A stretch of DNA of 23,008 nucleotides from an uncultured Bacteroidales bacterium (GTDB taxonomy: Bacteria; Bacteroidota; Bacteroidia; Bacteroidales; Bacteroidaceae), in assembly GCA_902803195.1 (NCBI GenBank), contig CADCOX010000141.1, forward strand, positions 1 through 23,008. The letters are read 5' to 3'. The notes beneath the pieces were generated by a model. That model saw only the letters and a program-made list of their open reading frames with translations, did no database searches and was not told where the DNA came from. Position 1 is the stretch's first letter, and each line of letters starts with the position of its first letter. Below are positions 7,677 to 15,687 of this stretch, piece after piece. Position numbers and translations under genes: made by a program.

Positions 7677-8398
7677 AAGAAGTTAGATTCTTCTATACGT
7701 CTTTGCCATTGAAGGGTGAGTTGCCATCCGACGAGGCTCAGCATGCCCTACGTGTTTTGCGAATGGGCATTGGTGATGAATTGTACTTGATGGATGGTCA
7801 AGGTTGTTTCCATAGAGCTATCATTACAGAAGCAGACAACCACCATTGTCGATATCGCATCGAAGAAAGCATTGAGCAACAACCTGAATGGCATGGCAGC
7901 ATTCATCTTGCCGTGGCTCCCACGAAGCACATGGACCGGATGGAATGGCTGGCTGAGAAAGCTACAGAAGTTGGCTGGGACCGACTGACGCTACTGAATT
8001 GCCGTTTCTCTGAGCGTAAGGTTGTGAAGACTGATCGCTTAGAGAAAATCGTCATAGCAGCTATGAAACAAAGCCATAAGGCTTGGAAGCCTCAAGTCGA
8101 AGAGATGGAATCGTTCAAGCAATTCATCACTCGCAAGGATCTTCCCGAGCAACGCTTCATCGCTCATTGTTATGACGAAGCGGACCTCTCGGGCGGTTCG
8201 AAACCATTCCTTTTAGATGTCCTATCATCCCAACAGCCAGCTCTTGTGCTCGTAGGTCCTGAAGGTGACTTCAGCGTAGATGAAGTAAAGGCTGCTGAGG
8301 CGAATGGTTTTCGTCCTGTCTCGCTCGGAAACAGTCGACTACGCACTGAGACTGCCGCGCTTGTGGCTGTTCATCTGATGCGATTGGCTAATCGTTAA
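7673..8398 (+). CDS. rsmE: 16S rRNA (uracil-1498-N3)-methyltransferase
   Basis: This 241-residue enzyme methylates N3 of U1498 in 16S rRNA of the small ribosomal subunit, using S-adenosylmethionine. It has an N-terminal PUA-like domain (residues 1-70, with HALRVLRMGIGDE) and a C-terminal SPOUT/trefoil-knot methyltransferase domain. Cofactor-pocket motifs are VGPEGDFS at 194-201 and SLGNSRLRTETAA at 217-229; the usual GPEGGF carries Asp in the second Gly position. Further family motifs are TKHMDRMEWLAEKATEVG and CRFSERK. The start overlaps the stop of the BFN gene by 4 nt, and the next gene begins 13 nt after its stop. The length is normal for the family. Confidence 0.95.
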   Translation: MKEVRFFYTSLPLKGELPSDEAQHALRVLRMGIGDELYLMDGQGCFHRAIITEADNHHCRYRIEESIEQQPEWHGSIHLAVAPTKHMDRMEWLAEKATEVGWDRLTLLNCRFSERKVVKTDRLEKIVIAAMKQSHKAWKPQVEEMESFKQFITRKDLPEQRFIAHCYDEADLSGGSKPFLLDVLSSQQPALVLVGPEGDFSVDEVKAAEANGFRPVSLGNSRLRTETAALVAVHLMRLANR

Positions 8399-8411
8399 AA
8401 CAAAGATAATA

Positions 8412-9890
8412 ATGAATAAGAAAATACTATCTATAATCGCAGGTGCAGCACTCATCGTGGCTGCAGGTATCACCGTGTTCTCATTGATGCGTTCACACAA
8501 GGATACTGCGCTCATTAGTGTTCCCAAAGATGCCACTGCAATTGCTCGAATAGATGTCATGACATTCTTGCATGACGCTGATTTCAGCAGTAAAGAAGGG
8601 AAACAACTCATCCAGCAAATCATGCAGACTGAGAACATTACGGAGTTGGGCCTCGACCTAAACAGTCCCGTGTATGGGTTCATTACTGAGTCTGGTGACC
8701 TCGGGATGTCTGCTGCTGTCGATGATGTTGATGCGTTAATTGAAAATTGTCATCACTTGATGCAACAAGGGCGCGCAACTGAAATTGAGAAACAGCGAGG
8801 TTACCATTGGAGCGTTATTGAACAGAAATGGCTGATGTGTTTCGACAACGATAAAGCTTTGTTGATGGGACCTTCAGTAGGTTCTGCTCAAGACGGCTTA
8901 CGCGCCAAGATGGTTGGTCTGATGCAACAAAGCCAAAAGGAAAGTGCTTTCAACTCTCTTTTGTATACATACCTCAAGGAGAAACATGAACCAATAGCAA
9001 CTATGGCAGAAGCCGATGTCCTACCCAATGATTTTCGTGAGCTGTTGATGAAGCAGTTAAAGGTGAAATCGTTGGATGGTATTCAGTTGGCTCTAGGACT
9101 TGGTTCTGACAAGGACGATGTCCGTATTGATGCCGACCTCATTGCTGAACAGGTTGAGCTCAAACAGCGTCTCGAAGAACTCAATTCCATCTTTCGTCCC
9201 ATCAAAGGCGATCTCATCAACCGTGCTGATGAGAGTTCATTGCTTTGGACTACCTGTAACGTCAAGGGCGAACAGTTATTGGAACTTTTGCGAAAGTCTC
9301 CCGACCTAAGAACGGTTCTCATCGGACTGAATACCATTGTAGATTTCGACCTAATGTTAAAGGCTATCGATGGCGATTTGACGGCTGAATGTACGAGCCT
9401 TTCGTTCATCTTGGGTTTTCGACGTCAGTTGCCGGTCCGCCTCTTAGCACGCCTTGACAATGAAGATTTTCTTACTCAATCCGACTATTGGATAAAGAGT
9501 GCGGCAGCCAACCCTGCCTATGAATTGATGGCAGCATCGCCTCATGACTTCGTAGCTGTTTTCGACGACAAGCAGGCTTGGTTTGGGGTGAAGGACAAAA
9601 CGCTCTATCTGACGGGTTCATCATCTCTTGCCAATGCTGAGAAGTCTGCTACACCCAACGCTTATCTCATGGCCGATCGTAGTCACATCAAGGGGCTGCG
9701 TTTCTATGCATCGTTGGATATTCAACCGCTAACTGTGCTTATCAGTACGTTCGCTGGCTCATCTCCACTCGACCGATTATTGTTGTTCCAACGTATCAAC
9801 TTAGAGATGGGCGAAGTCGGCCATTTCACCCTTAAGTTGGTTGCGCCAGAGGGTTCTAACGTCGTTAAGAAAATCATCCTTGGCAAGTAA
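8412..9890 (+). CDS. DUF4836-like membrane-anchored envelope protein
   Basis: This is a 492-residue protein of unknown function. It begins with a short basic stretch and one hydrophobic segment (about residues 4-26, LSIIAGAALIVAAGITVFSL) without a lipobox cysteine or an obvious cleavage site, so it is probably an N-terminally anchored protein facing the periplasm. After the anchor, SVPKDATAIARIDVMTFL resembles the opening of Bacteroidetes DUF4836 proteins, which are usually lipoproteins of similar length. The rest alternates amphipathic helices and strands with no catalytic motif I recognise. It sits 13 nt after rsmE and 63 nt before the ABC ATPase gene, in the same apparent operon. The DUF4836 assignment is from pattern memory and is moderate. 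Confidence 0.6.
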   Translation: MNKKILSIIAGAALIVAAGITVFSLMRSHKDTALISVPKDATAIARIDVMTFLHDADFSSKEGKQLIQQIMQTENITELGLDLNSPVYGFITESGDLGMSAAVDDVDALIENCHHLMQQGRATEIEKQRGYHWSVIEQKWLMCFDNDKALLMGPSVGSAQDGLRAKMVGLMQQSQKESAFNSLLYTYLKEKHEPIATMAEADVLPNDFRELLMKQLKVKSLDGIQLALGLGSDKDDVRIDADLIAEQVELKQRLEELNSIFRPIKGDLINRADESSLLWTTCNVKGEQLLELLRKSPDLRTVLIGLNTIVDFDLMLKAIDGDLTAECTSLSFILGFRRQLPVRLLARLDNEDFLTQSDYWIKSAAANPAYELMAASPHDFVAVFDDKQAWFGVKDKTLYLTGSSSLANAEKSATPNAYLMADRSHIKGLRFYASLDIQPLTVLISTFAGSSPLDRLLLFQRINLEMGEVGHFTLKLVAPEGSNVVKKIILGK

Positions 9891-9953
9891 GAACCATCCT
9901 AGAGTGCAGCTTATATTTCCGACACAATTCTCTACCACATATCTATTCATCAT

Positions 9954-10598
9954 TTGGAAACAATCACTCTTCAACATACACTCCCGCAAGTGTTTGCAGG
10001 CCGAACGGACATCCATTCTGAAGTGTGGAATGAGCACGTTCAAATGGAGCGTGGCAAACTCTATCTGATTGAGGCCGCATCAGGAACGGGCAAGTCGTCG
10101 CTCTGCAGTTACCTCATCGGTTATCGTCGCGATTATCAAGGAAAAATTTGCTTCGACAATCGTGACATAAGCGCTTTCAGAACTTCCGAATGGACTACCT
10201 TACGACAACACTCGCTTAGCCATGTGTTTCAGGAACTGCGCCTCTTCCCCGAACTCACTGCGTGGGAGAATGTACAAATCAAGAACCAACTGACTCGTCA
10301 TAAGAGTGATGCCGAAATCACTTCTTGGTTCGAAGTTCTTGGTATTGCTGATAAACGCGATGCGCAGCTGGCTCTCATGAGTTTTGGCCAACAACAACGT
10401 GTGGCTATGATCCGTGCACTCTGCCAACCTTTTGATTTCTTACTGGCCGATGAACCTGTGAGTCACCTTGATGACGACAATAGTAGAGTTATGGGCGAAC
10501 TGATGCTGGCCGAAGCCCGTCGTCAGGGTGCCGCCGTCGTAGTCACAAGCATTGGCCATCACATGGATTTGCCTTACGATAAAGTCTTTAAACTATGA
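9954..10598 (+). CDS. ABC transporter ATP-binding protein (LolD/FtsE-like, divergent motifs)
   Basis: This 214-residue ATPase pairs with the permease that overlaps its stop by 4 nt. The only plausible start is TTG at 9954: no ATG or GTG lies upstream in frame before a stop at 9900. All nucleotide-binding motifs are present but altered. The P-loop AASGTGKSS is at 41-49, with Ala for the first Gly of GxxGxGKS. The Q-loop is FQELRLFPE at 92-100. The signature MSFGQQQR at 142-149 replaces LSGGQQQR. Walker B is LLADEP at 163-168. The switch region TSIGHH at 198-203 replaces the usual THD. The small size and FtsX-like partner suggest a LolCDE/FtsEX/MacB-type mechanotransmission system rather than an importer. 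I recall similar signature variants in Bacteroidetes homologues, so it is probably active. Confidence 0.85.
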   Translation: METITLQHTLPQVFAGRTDIHSEVWNEHVQMERGKLYLIEAASGTGKSSLCSYLIGYRRDYQGKICFDNRDISAFRTSEWTTLRQHSLSHVFQELRLFPELTAWENVQIKNQLTRHKSDAEITSWFEVLGIADKRDAQLALMSFGQQQRVAMIRALCQPFDFLLADEPVSHLDDDNSRVMGELMLAEARRQGAAVVVTSIGHHMDLPYDKVFKL

Positions 10599-11770
10599 AA
10601 CTCATTTGGAAACTTCTCCGTCGCCATGTTAGTATAGGGCAGTTCGTAGGCTTCTTCTTTGCCAACCTATTGGGTATGCTCATCGTGCTATTGTCGTTGC
10701 AATTCTACGAAGACATCATCCCTGCTTTATCGGGGGAAGACGGTGTCATGAAGAATACCTATATCATTATCTCAAAGCATATTGCCGCCATTTCGGGCAT
10801 TAAGGGCGAAGCACAAACGTTCAGCGATGCCGACATCTGCGAACTGGAAACGCAATCCTTTACTCGTCGTGTCGGAGTATTCACAGCCTCGCAGTACCAA
10901 GTTTATGGTTCGTTGTCTATGGGCGGTACAGGAATGGGAACCGACATGTTCTTCGAGAGTGTCCCTGATGCTTTCGTCGATGTGAAATGGCCTGCCCATC
11001 TGCCTGCTGATGAGGTTCCTATTATTCTTCCTCGTTCCTATCTTGTCCTCTACAATTTTGGATTTGCCCAAACGAAGAACCTTCCTCGGCTGTCCGAAGG
11101 CGTTGTCTCCATGATAGCCATGGACATCCGTCTGCGAGGCGAGGGTGGAGTAGAGCGCCTGCTGAAAGGGCGTGTCGTGGGGTTCAGCACCCGATTGAAT
11201 ACCGTGCTCGTACCAGAGTCCTTCATGCTGGAGAGCAACAAAGAGTTGGCTCCTCATGCTAAAGCCAAGCCCACCCGTCTCATCGTGGAAGTGGCCAATC
11301 CCGCAGATGACGCCATTGCTTCCTATATTCAAGCGAAAGGCTATGAACTCGAGGACAACAGTCTCGATGCTGGACGTGCCACTTACTTCCTCAAAATTGT
11401 AGCTGCGATTGTAATGGCTGTGGGACTGCTCATCAGCGCCCTTTCATTCTATATTCTGATGCTCTCAATCTATCTGCTCGTCCAGAAGAACGCCGACAAG
11501 TTGCAGAACCTGCGCCTCATAGGCTATTCGCCTGCTCGCGTCTCATTACCCTATCAACTGCTGACAGTTGGCATGAACGCGCTGGTGCTCGTGCTAGCTT
11601 TAGTGCTCGTGTTCTGGATTCGTGGTCACTATCTTGAACGCCTATGGCAGATGTTCCCAACCTTGCAGGAAGGTTCGACATCCATGACAATCTTGTTAGG
11701 TGTGGCTCTTTTCGTCCTCGTCTCTTTTTTCAATATCATTGCGATTCGTCGTAAGATAGCAACGCTTTAA
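10595..11770 (+). CDS. FtsX/MacB-like ABC transporter permease
   Basis: This 391-residue inner-membrane protein is coupled to the ATPase gene by an ATGA overlap. It shows the type VII ABC topology: one transmembrane helix near residues 16-36, a large extracytoplasmic domain (about 40-262), then three helices at about 265-296, 325-345 and 364-385. After the second helix, VQKNADKLQNLRLIGYSPARV resembles the coupling segment of FtsX-family permeases. Such proteins couple ATP hydrolysis to periplasmic conformational changes, for lipoprotein release, efflux or cell-wall hydrolase control. The substrate or partner is not evident, and no membrane-fusion protein or outer-membrane channel is encoded beside it. 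The next gene starts 5 nt downstream. Confidence 0.8.
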   Translation: MKLIWKLLRRHVSIGQFVGFFFANLLGMLIVLLSLQFYEDIIPALSGEDGVMKNTYIIISKHIAAISGIKGEAQTFSDADICELETQSFTRRVGVFTASQYQVYGSLSMGGTGMGTDMFFESVPDAFVDVKWPAHLPADEVPIILPRSYLVLYNFGFAQTKNLPRLSEGVVSMIAMDIRLRGEGGVERLLKGRVVGFSTRLNTVLVPESFMLESNKELAPHAKAKPTRLIVEVANPADDAIASYIQAKGYELEDNSLDAGRATYFLKIVAAIVMAVGLLISALSFYILMLSIYLLVQKNADKLQNLRLIGYSPARVSLPYQLLTVGMNALVLVLALVLVFWIRGHYLERLWQMFPTLQEGSTSMTILLGVALFVLVSFFNIIAIRRKIATL

Positions 11771-11775
11771 CGTCC

Positions 11776-13305
11776 ATGAAACTTCTCACAAATCTCTATA
11801 CCTCTTTCACGGGCAGCTCGCCTAAGACCATTGAGCAGATCGTGGGTTCGGGCTCCAACCGCCAGTATGTCCGTTTCACTTCGTCTGATGGCAAGAGCAT
11901 CATCGGTGTCATCGGCACCTCGCTCGATGAGAACCATGCTTTCATCTACCTCGCACGCCATTTTGCATCAAAGCATCTGCCTGTGCCTCACGTCCTTGCT
12001 GTCTCCGACGATGGCTTTCGTTATTTGCAGGAAGACTTAGGCTCCCGTTCGCTCTTCGATGCGTTGAAAGGTGGGCGTGATGCTGGTGGACGTTACAACG
12101 AGGCCGAGAAGCAGCTTCTTCGTCAGACTATAGCCGAGCTGCCCCGAATGCAGATCCTTGGTGCCGAGGGGCTCGACTTCACCCAATGCTATCCTCAGGA
12201 CGTGATGGACACGACGAGTGTCCTTTTCGACCTCAATTATTTCAAGTACTGCTTCCTCAAAGCAACGGGTATCGACTTCCACGAATTAAGACTCGAGGCT
12301 ACCTTCAAACTTTTCGCCAAAGACTTGACGTCCGATGCTTCGATGGCATTCCTTTATCGTGATTTTCAAGCGCGCAATGTGATGCTTGATGCCGAGGGCA
12401 AGCCACACTTCATTGATTTCCAAGGAGGCCGTCGTGGACCTGTGCAGTACGATGTAGCCAGTTTCCTTTGGCAAGCATCAGCCCGCTATAGCGCGGAGCT
12501 CCGCGAGGAATTGATAGATTTATATGTTGAGCACCTCAAGCATTATGTTGAGGTGGACGAGAAACGGTTCCGTAGCCGCTTGCGTCTGTTTGTGCTCTTC
12601 CGCATCCTTCAGGTCCTAGGGGCATATGGGTTCCGTGGTTATTTCGAACGCAAGAAGCATTTTCTCGAGAGCATACCTCCTGCTATGTCCAACTTGCGCG
12701 AGTTGCTCAGCTGCGAGTCGGCGTGTCCTTATCCCTACTTGCGAGAGTTGCTTACACGACTTCTTCAACTCCCTCAGTTCCAACCCGAACAGCAGCCACC
12801 GATACGCCGAAAGGATGGATTCCGAACAACCGAGGACAATGTCTACAAGTCTCACCCTGCCGATGGACCTGCTACGTTCTCTAAGTTCGACGGAAAAGGA
12901 CCGTTGCGTGTACGAGTGTTCTCTTTCTCTTACCGAAAAGGTATCCCCGATGACGAGAGTGGCAATGGTGGAGGCTATGTTTTTGATTGTCGATCGACCC
13001 ACAATCCAGGGCGATACGAACCCTATAAGCAGCTTACGGGCCTTGATGAGCCTGTCATTCGTTTCCTTGAGGACGATGGCGAGATACTCACCTTCCTAGA
13101 CAGCGTCTATCGCTTGGCCGATGCCCATGTCGAGCGCTACCTCCAACGAGGATTCACCGACTTGATGTTCTCCTTCGGCTGCACTGGCGGGCAGCACCGC
13201 TCTGTCTATAGCGCACAGCACTTAGCAGAGCATCTGCATAAGAAATACGGCATCGAAGTGGACATCAATCATCGCGAGCAAGGTATTCACAGCGTGCTCC
13301 GATGA
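11776..13305 (+). CDS. AmgK-like phosphotransferase fused to RapZ C-terminal domain
   Basis: This 509-residue two-domain cytoplasmic protein starts 5 nt after the permease gene. Residues about 15-310 form an APH-fold kinase resembling the AmgK/COG3178 anomeric amino-sugar kinases: VGSGSNRQYVRF at 23-34, YLQEDLG at 83-89, catalytic loop YRDFQARN at 194-201 (Tyr for the usual His) and metal-binding FIDFQGGRRGPVQYDVASFL at 212-231. A charged linker follows. Residues about 377-500 match the RapZ C-terminal domain: RVFSFSYRKGIP, YVFDCRSTHNPG, TGLDEPV at 421-427 and FGCTGGQHRSVYSAQHLAEH at 467-486. The RapZ N-terminal P-loop ATPase is absent, and the basic C-terminal tail used for RNA binding in E. 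coli is not seen. In E. coli this domain senses glucosamine-6-phosphate. A role joining amino-sugar phosphorylation to sensing is an inference. No MurU-like nucleotidyltransferase is adjacent. Confidence 0.85.
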   Translation: MKLLTNLYTSFTGSSPKTIEQIVGSGSNRQYVRFTSSDGKSIIGVIGTSLDENHAFIYLARHFASKHLPVPHVLAVSDDGFRYLQEDLGSRSLFDALKGGRDAGGRYNEAEKQLLRQTIAELPRMQILGAEGLDFTQCYPQDVMDTTSVLFDLNYFKYCFLKATGIDFHELRLEATFKLFAKDLTSDASMAFLYRDFQARNVMLDAEGKPHFIDFQGGRRGPVQYDVASFLWQASARYSAELREELIDLYVEHLKHYVEVDEKRFRSRLRLFVLFRILQVLGAYGFRGYFERKKHFLESIPPAMSNLRELLSCESACPYPYLRELLTRLLQLPQFQPEQQPPIRRKDGFRTTEDNVYKSHPADGPATFSKFDGKGPLRVRVFSFSYRKGIPDDESGNGGGYVFDCRSTHNPGRYEPYKQLTGLDEPVIRFLEDDGEILTFLDSVYRLADAHVERYLQRGFTDLMFSFGCTGGQHRSVYSAQHLAEHLHKKYGIEVDINHREQGIHSVLR

Positions 13306-13382
13306 GTCGGGCTTCAAGAGAATACTTCATTATTTCTTCAAAAGTCAGCGAATAAACCTTAAAAAAGCATGATATTTCATGA

Positions 13383-13421
13383 GCAGAAGGGTGCAAATGC
13401 ATCTTTCTGCCTTTTTTTTTT
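13383..13421 (+). terminator. Strong intrinsic terminator of the 5825-13305 gene run
   Basis: GCAGAAGGGTGC (13383-13394) pairs with GCATCTTTCTGC (13399-13410) over 12 positions, including two G-U pairs. The loop is AAAT and is followed by ten T residues (13412-13421). The end of the T-tract forms part of the -33 box of the next promoter. Confidence 0.9.
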
Positions 13422-13450
13422 GGTCGGACGACGAATAATGTATATCTTTG
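13419..13450 (+). promoter_or_regulatory. Promoter of the TlpA/DUF6029/Omp28 operon
   Basis: TTTG (13419-13422), 20 bp, then TATCTTTG (13443-13450) is an exact Bacteroidetes-type promoter. It lies about 30 nt before the ATG at 13480. It sits inside a longer open frame starting at 13369, which argues against that upstream start. Confidence 0.8.
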
Positions 13451-13479
13451 CGCACAAAGAAACCCCAAATACCTCACAA

Positions 13480-13992
13480 ATGAAACGTATTCTTATTGCT
13501 TTTTCCTTACTCATGACGATGGCTAGCGGGCTTTGGGCTCAGCGTCTTCCACAAATCACTTTGAAGGACATAAGTGGCAAGAGCATCCGTGTTGACACGC
13601 TCGCCAATAACGGCAAACCCTTCATTATCGATTTCTTTGCTACGTGGTGTAAGCCCTGCAATCGTGAACTCGACGCCATTGCAGAGGTCTACGAGGAATG
13701 GCAGGAGGAGACGGGCGTTAAGCTTTTCGCTGTTAGCATCGATCGCGCACAGAATATCAACAAGGTAAAGCCTCTCGTTGACAACCACGGCTGGACCTAC
13801 GAGGTTCTGCTCGATCCCAATAGCGAGCTCCGCCGCACATTTGGCGGTGAACTGATTCCTTATGTCGTCATCTGCGATGGCAAAGGTAATGTCGTTTATA
13901 AGCACAACGGCTACACCGATGGCGCAGAAGAGGAACTCATTGAGAAGGTGCGCGAACTCGTGGCACAAGACAAGCCTCAAGACAAGAAATAA
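13480..13992 (+). CDS. TlpA-like periplasmic thioredoxin
   Basis: This is a 170-residue exported thiol-disulfide protein. MKRILIAFSLLMTMASGLWA (1-20) is a signal peptide with cleavage before Gln21. The mature part is a TlpA/ResA-type thioredoxin fold: KPFIIDFFATWCKPC at 46-60 with the active pair Cys57/Cys60, the conserved LIPYVVICDGKGNVV cis-proline region, and a final helix. The ATG at 13480 is chosen because a full promoter ends just upstream at 13450. It probably reduces or isomerises disulfides in the periplasm. Its likely partners are the next three products, each of which has close cysteine pairs; the next gene starts 9 nt downstream. The lysine-rich tail (DKPQDKK) is unremarkable. Confidence 0.9.
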   Translation: MKRILIAFSLLMTMASGLWAQRLPQITLKDISGKSIRVDTLANNGKPFIIDFFATWCKPCNRELDAIAEVYEEWQEETGVKLFAVSIDRAQNINKVKPLVDNHGWTYEVLLDPNSELRRTFGGELIPYVVICDGKGNVVYKHNGYTDGAEEELIEKVRELVAQDKPQDKK

Positions 13993-14001
13993 GCCTAGTC
14001 C

Positions 14002-15687
14002 ATGAATGATTCCTTGATCAAGTCGCCTACGCATAGCCAGCTCTTTCGCTCGGTCTTGGCAGCTTTCCTTCTCCTTGCAGGGGGCTGTTCTGCTGCGTAT
14101 GCCCAAGACGAGCGCGACCATGCCACCCTAAGCGGTAGCATTCAGGCCGATGTCCTTGTGCCGCAAGAAGACAAGACGATTGGTGCCGAGAACTACGATG
14201 AGTGGGCGCTTGCCAACACCTATGCCGACCTTCGTCTGCAAAGTCATTATGTAGATGCTGGGGCTCGTATTGAATGGAATGAATATCCCTTGCCCGGTTA
14301 CGAGTTCGATTTCGATGGTTGGGGCTTAGCCCATTTCTACACGAAGGTTCATTGGAAGAATGGTGCTGTCACATTGGGAGACTTCTACGAGCAGTTCGGT
14401 TCGGGGTTCATCCTTCGAACCTACGAAGAGCGTAGTCTCGGCATCGATAACTCGCTCCGAGGTGCTCATGTCTCTTGGAATCCATTCCAGGGCGTTGCCT
14501 TGAAGGTGCTTAGTGGCCGTCAACGTCACTATTGGCAACATAATGAATCGTGGGTAAGTGGTGCCGATGCCGAGCTCAGTCTCGATGAGTGGATTCCTGC
14601 GCTATCGAAACATGGCTCTTACCTTACGGTCGGTGGCTCATACGTCAATAAGTATGAGGAAGATGAGGATATCTTCGCTGATGTCACCCACCGTCTGAAC
14701 CTGCCGACAATGGTACATGCTTTCGATGCCCGAGCACGTTTTCAGTCGGGAGGTTGGAATCTTTTGGCCGAGTATGCTCACAAGTCCCAAGATCCGTGCT
14801 TTGATAACTCATATATTTATCGTCCTGGATATGTGGCCATGCTCTCTGGAAGTTACTCCAAGCGTGGACTGAGCCTTTTGCTGCAAGCTAAGCGCAGCGA
14901 TAACATGTCGTTCCGCAGCAACCGAGAAGTTCTTGGCACCTCGTCAATGATCAACCACTTGCCAGCCTTCACCCTTGACCACACCTATGCACTTGCTGCT
15001 CTCTATCCCTACGCTACCAATCCCGATGGCGAATGGGCTTATCAGGCGGAGTTTGGCTACAACTTCAAGCGCCATACACTTCTTGGTGGCAAGTACGGTA
15101 CGACCTTGAAAGTCAATTTCTCGCACGTTCATGCCATTGAAACCCATGAACAACCCCTTGATGGCTATGTTATGGGCAGTAATGGCTATGGTTCGCCTTT
15201 TTGGAAGTGGGGCGACGAGACCTACTATCAGGACTTGAATGTACAGTTGGACAAAAAGCTTTCAGCCGATTGGAAGCTCAACCTAATGTATATGTACCAA
15301 CGCTACAATAAGACTGCCGTCGAAGGTGAGGGTGGAATGGTCAACAGCCACATCGTCGTAGGTGAAGCCAAATGGCGCATCAATAAAACATTGACTTTAC
15401 GTGGCGAGGGGCAATACCTCTTCACACCAGACGATGAAGGCGACTGGGCTTTTGGCCTGCTTGAACTTAGCATGAACCCTCATTGGATGTTCACGGTCAG
15501 CGACATGTACAATGTCGGTATTACGCACAACCATTACTATCAGTTCGGAGCTACCTACAATGTTGGAGCCCATCGCCTTCAGGCTGCTTATGGGCGAACG
15601 CGTGCCGGCTTCAACTGCACGGGAGGTGTCTGCCGGTGGATTCCTGCCACTCGAGGATTCACGCTTTCTTATAACTATAATTTCTGA
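14002..15687 (+). CDS. DUF6029-like outer membrane beta-barrel protein
   Basis: This is a 561-residue exported protein. The N-terminus has a hydrophobic core with an AYAQ cleavage site near residue 35. A cysteine at about 29 inside the core makes a lipoprotein reading possible but weaker. The mature chain has many alternating amphipathic strands rich in aromatic residues and ends in a strand with terminal Phe (GFTLSYNYNF), as outer membrane barrels do. The segment FYEQFGSGFILRTYEERSLG followed by IDNSLRG fits my memory of Bacteroidetes DUF6029 proteins. A CTGGVC cysteine pair lies near 539-544. Its position between the TlpA-like and Omp28-type genes (9 nt and 0 nt gaps) suggests a shared envelope complex. 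The transported or bound ligand is unknown. Confidence 0.75.
   Translation: MNDSLIKSPTHSQLFRSVLAAFLLLAGGCSAAYAQDERDHATLSGSIQADVLVPQEDKTIGAENYDEWALANTYADLRLQSHYVDAGARIEWNEYPLPGYEFDFDGWGLAHFYTKVHWKNGAVTLGDFYEQFGSGFILRTYEERSLGIDNSLRGAHVSWNPFQGVALKVLSGRQRHYWQHNESWVSGADAELSLDEWIPALSKHGSYLTVGGSYVNKYEEDEDIFADVTHRLNLPTMVHAFDARARFQSGGWNLLAEYAHKSQDPCFDNSYIYRPGYVAMLSGSYSKRGLSLLLQAKRSDNMSFRSNREVLGTSSMINHLPAFTLDHTYALAALYPYATNPDGEWAYQAEFGYNFKRHTLLGGKYGTTLKVNFSHVHAIETHEQPLDGYVMGSNGYGSPFWKWGDETYYQDLNVQLDKKLSADWKLNLMYMYQRYNKTAVEGEGGMVNSHIVVGEAKWRINKTLTLRGEGQYLFTPDDEGDWAFGLLELSMNPHWMFTVSDMYNVGITHNHYYQFGATYNVGAHRLQAAYGRTRAGFNCTGGVCRWIPATRGFTLSYNYNF

Noticed and set aside
10772..11332. 186-codon minus-strand frame opposite the permease gene
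   Set aside because: It is an antisense shadow of the FtsX-like permease extracytoplasmic domain with no supporting signals.
13369..13479. N-terminal extension of the TlpA-like protein from an upstream ATG
   Set aside because: The extension would contain the previous terminator and the operon promoter, and would bury the signal peptide. The ATG at 13480 is preferred.
13507..14121. 204-codon minus-strand frame opposite the TlpA-like gene
   Set aside because: It is antisense to a thioredoxin with a clear active site and spans the junction with the next gene. No promoter or family match is seen.
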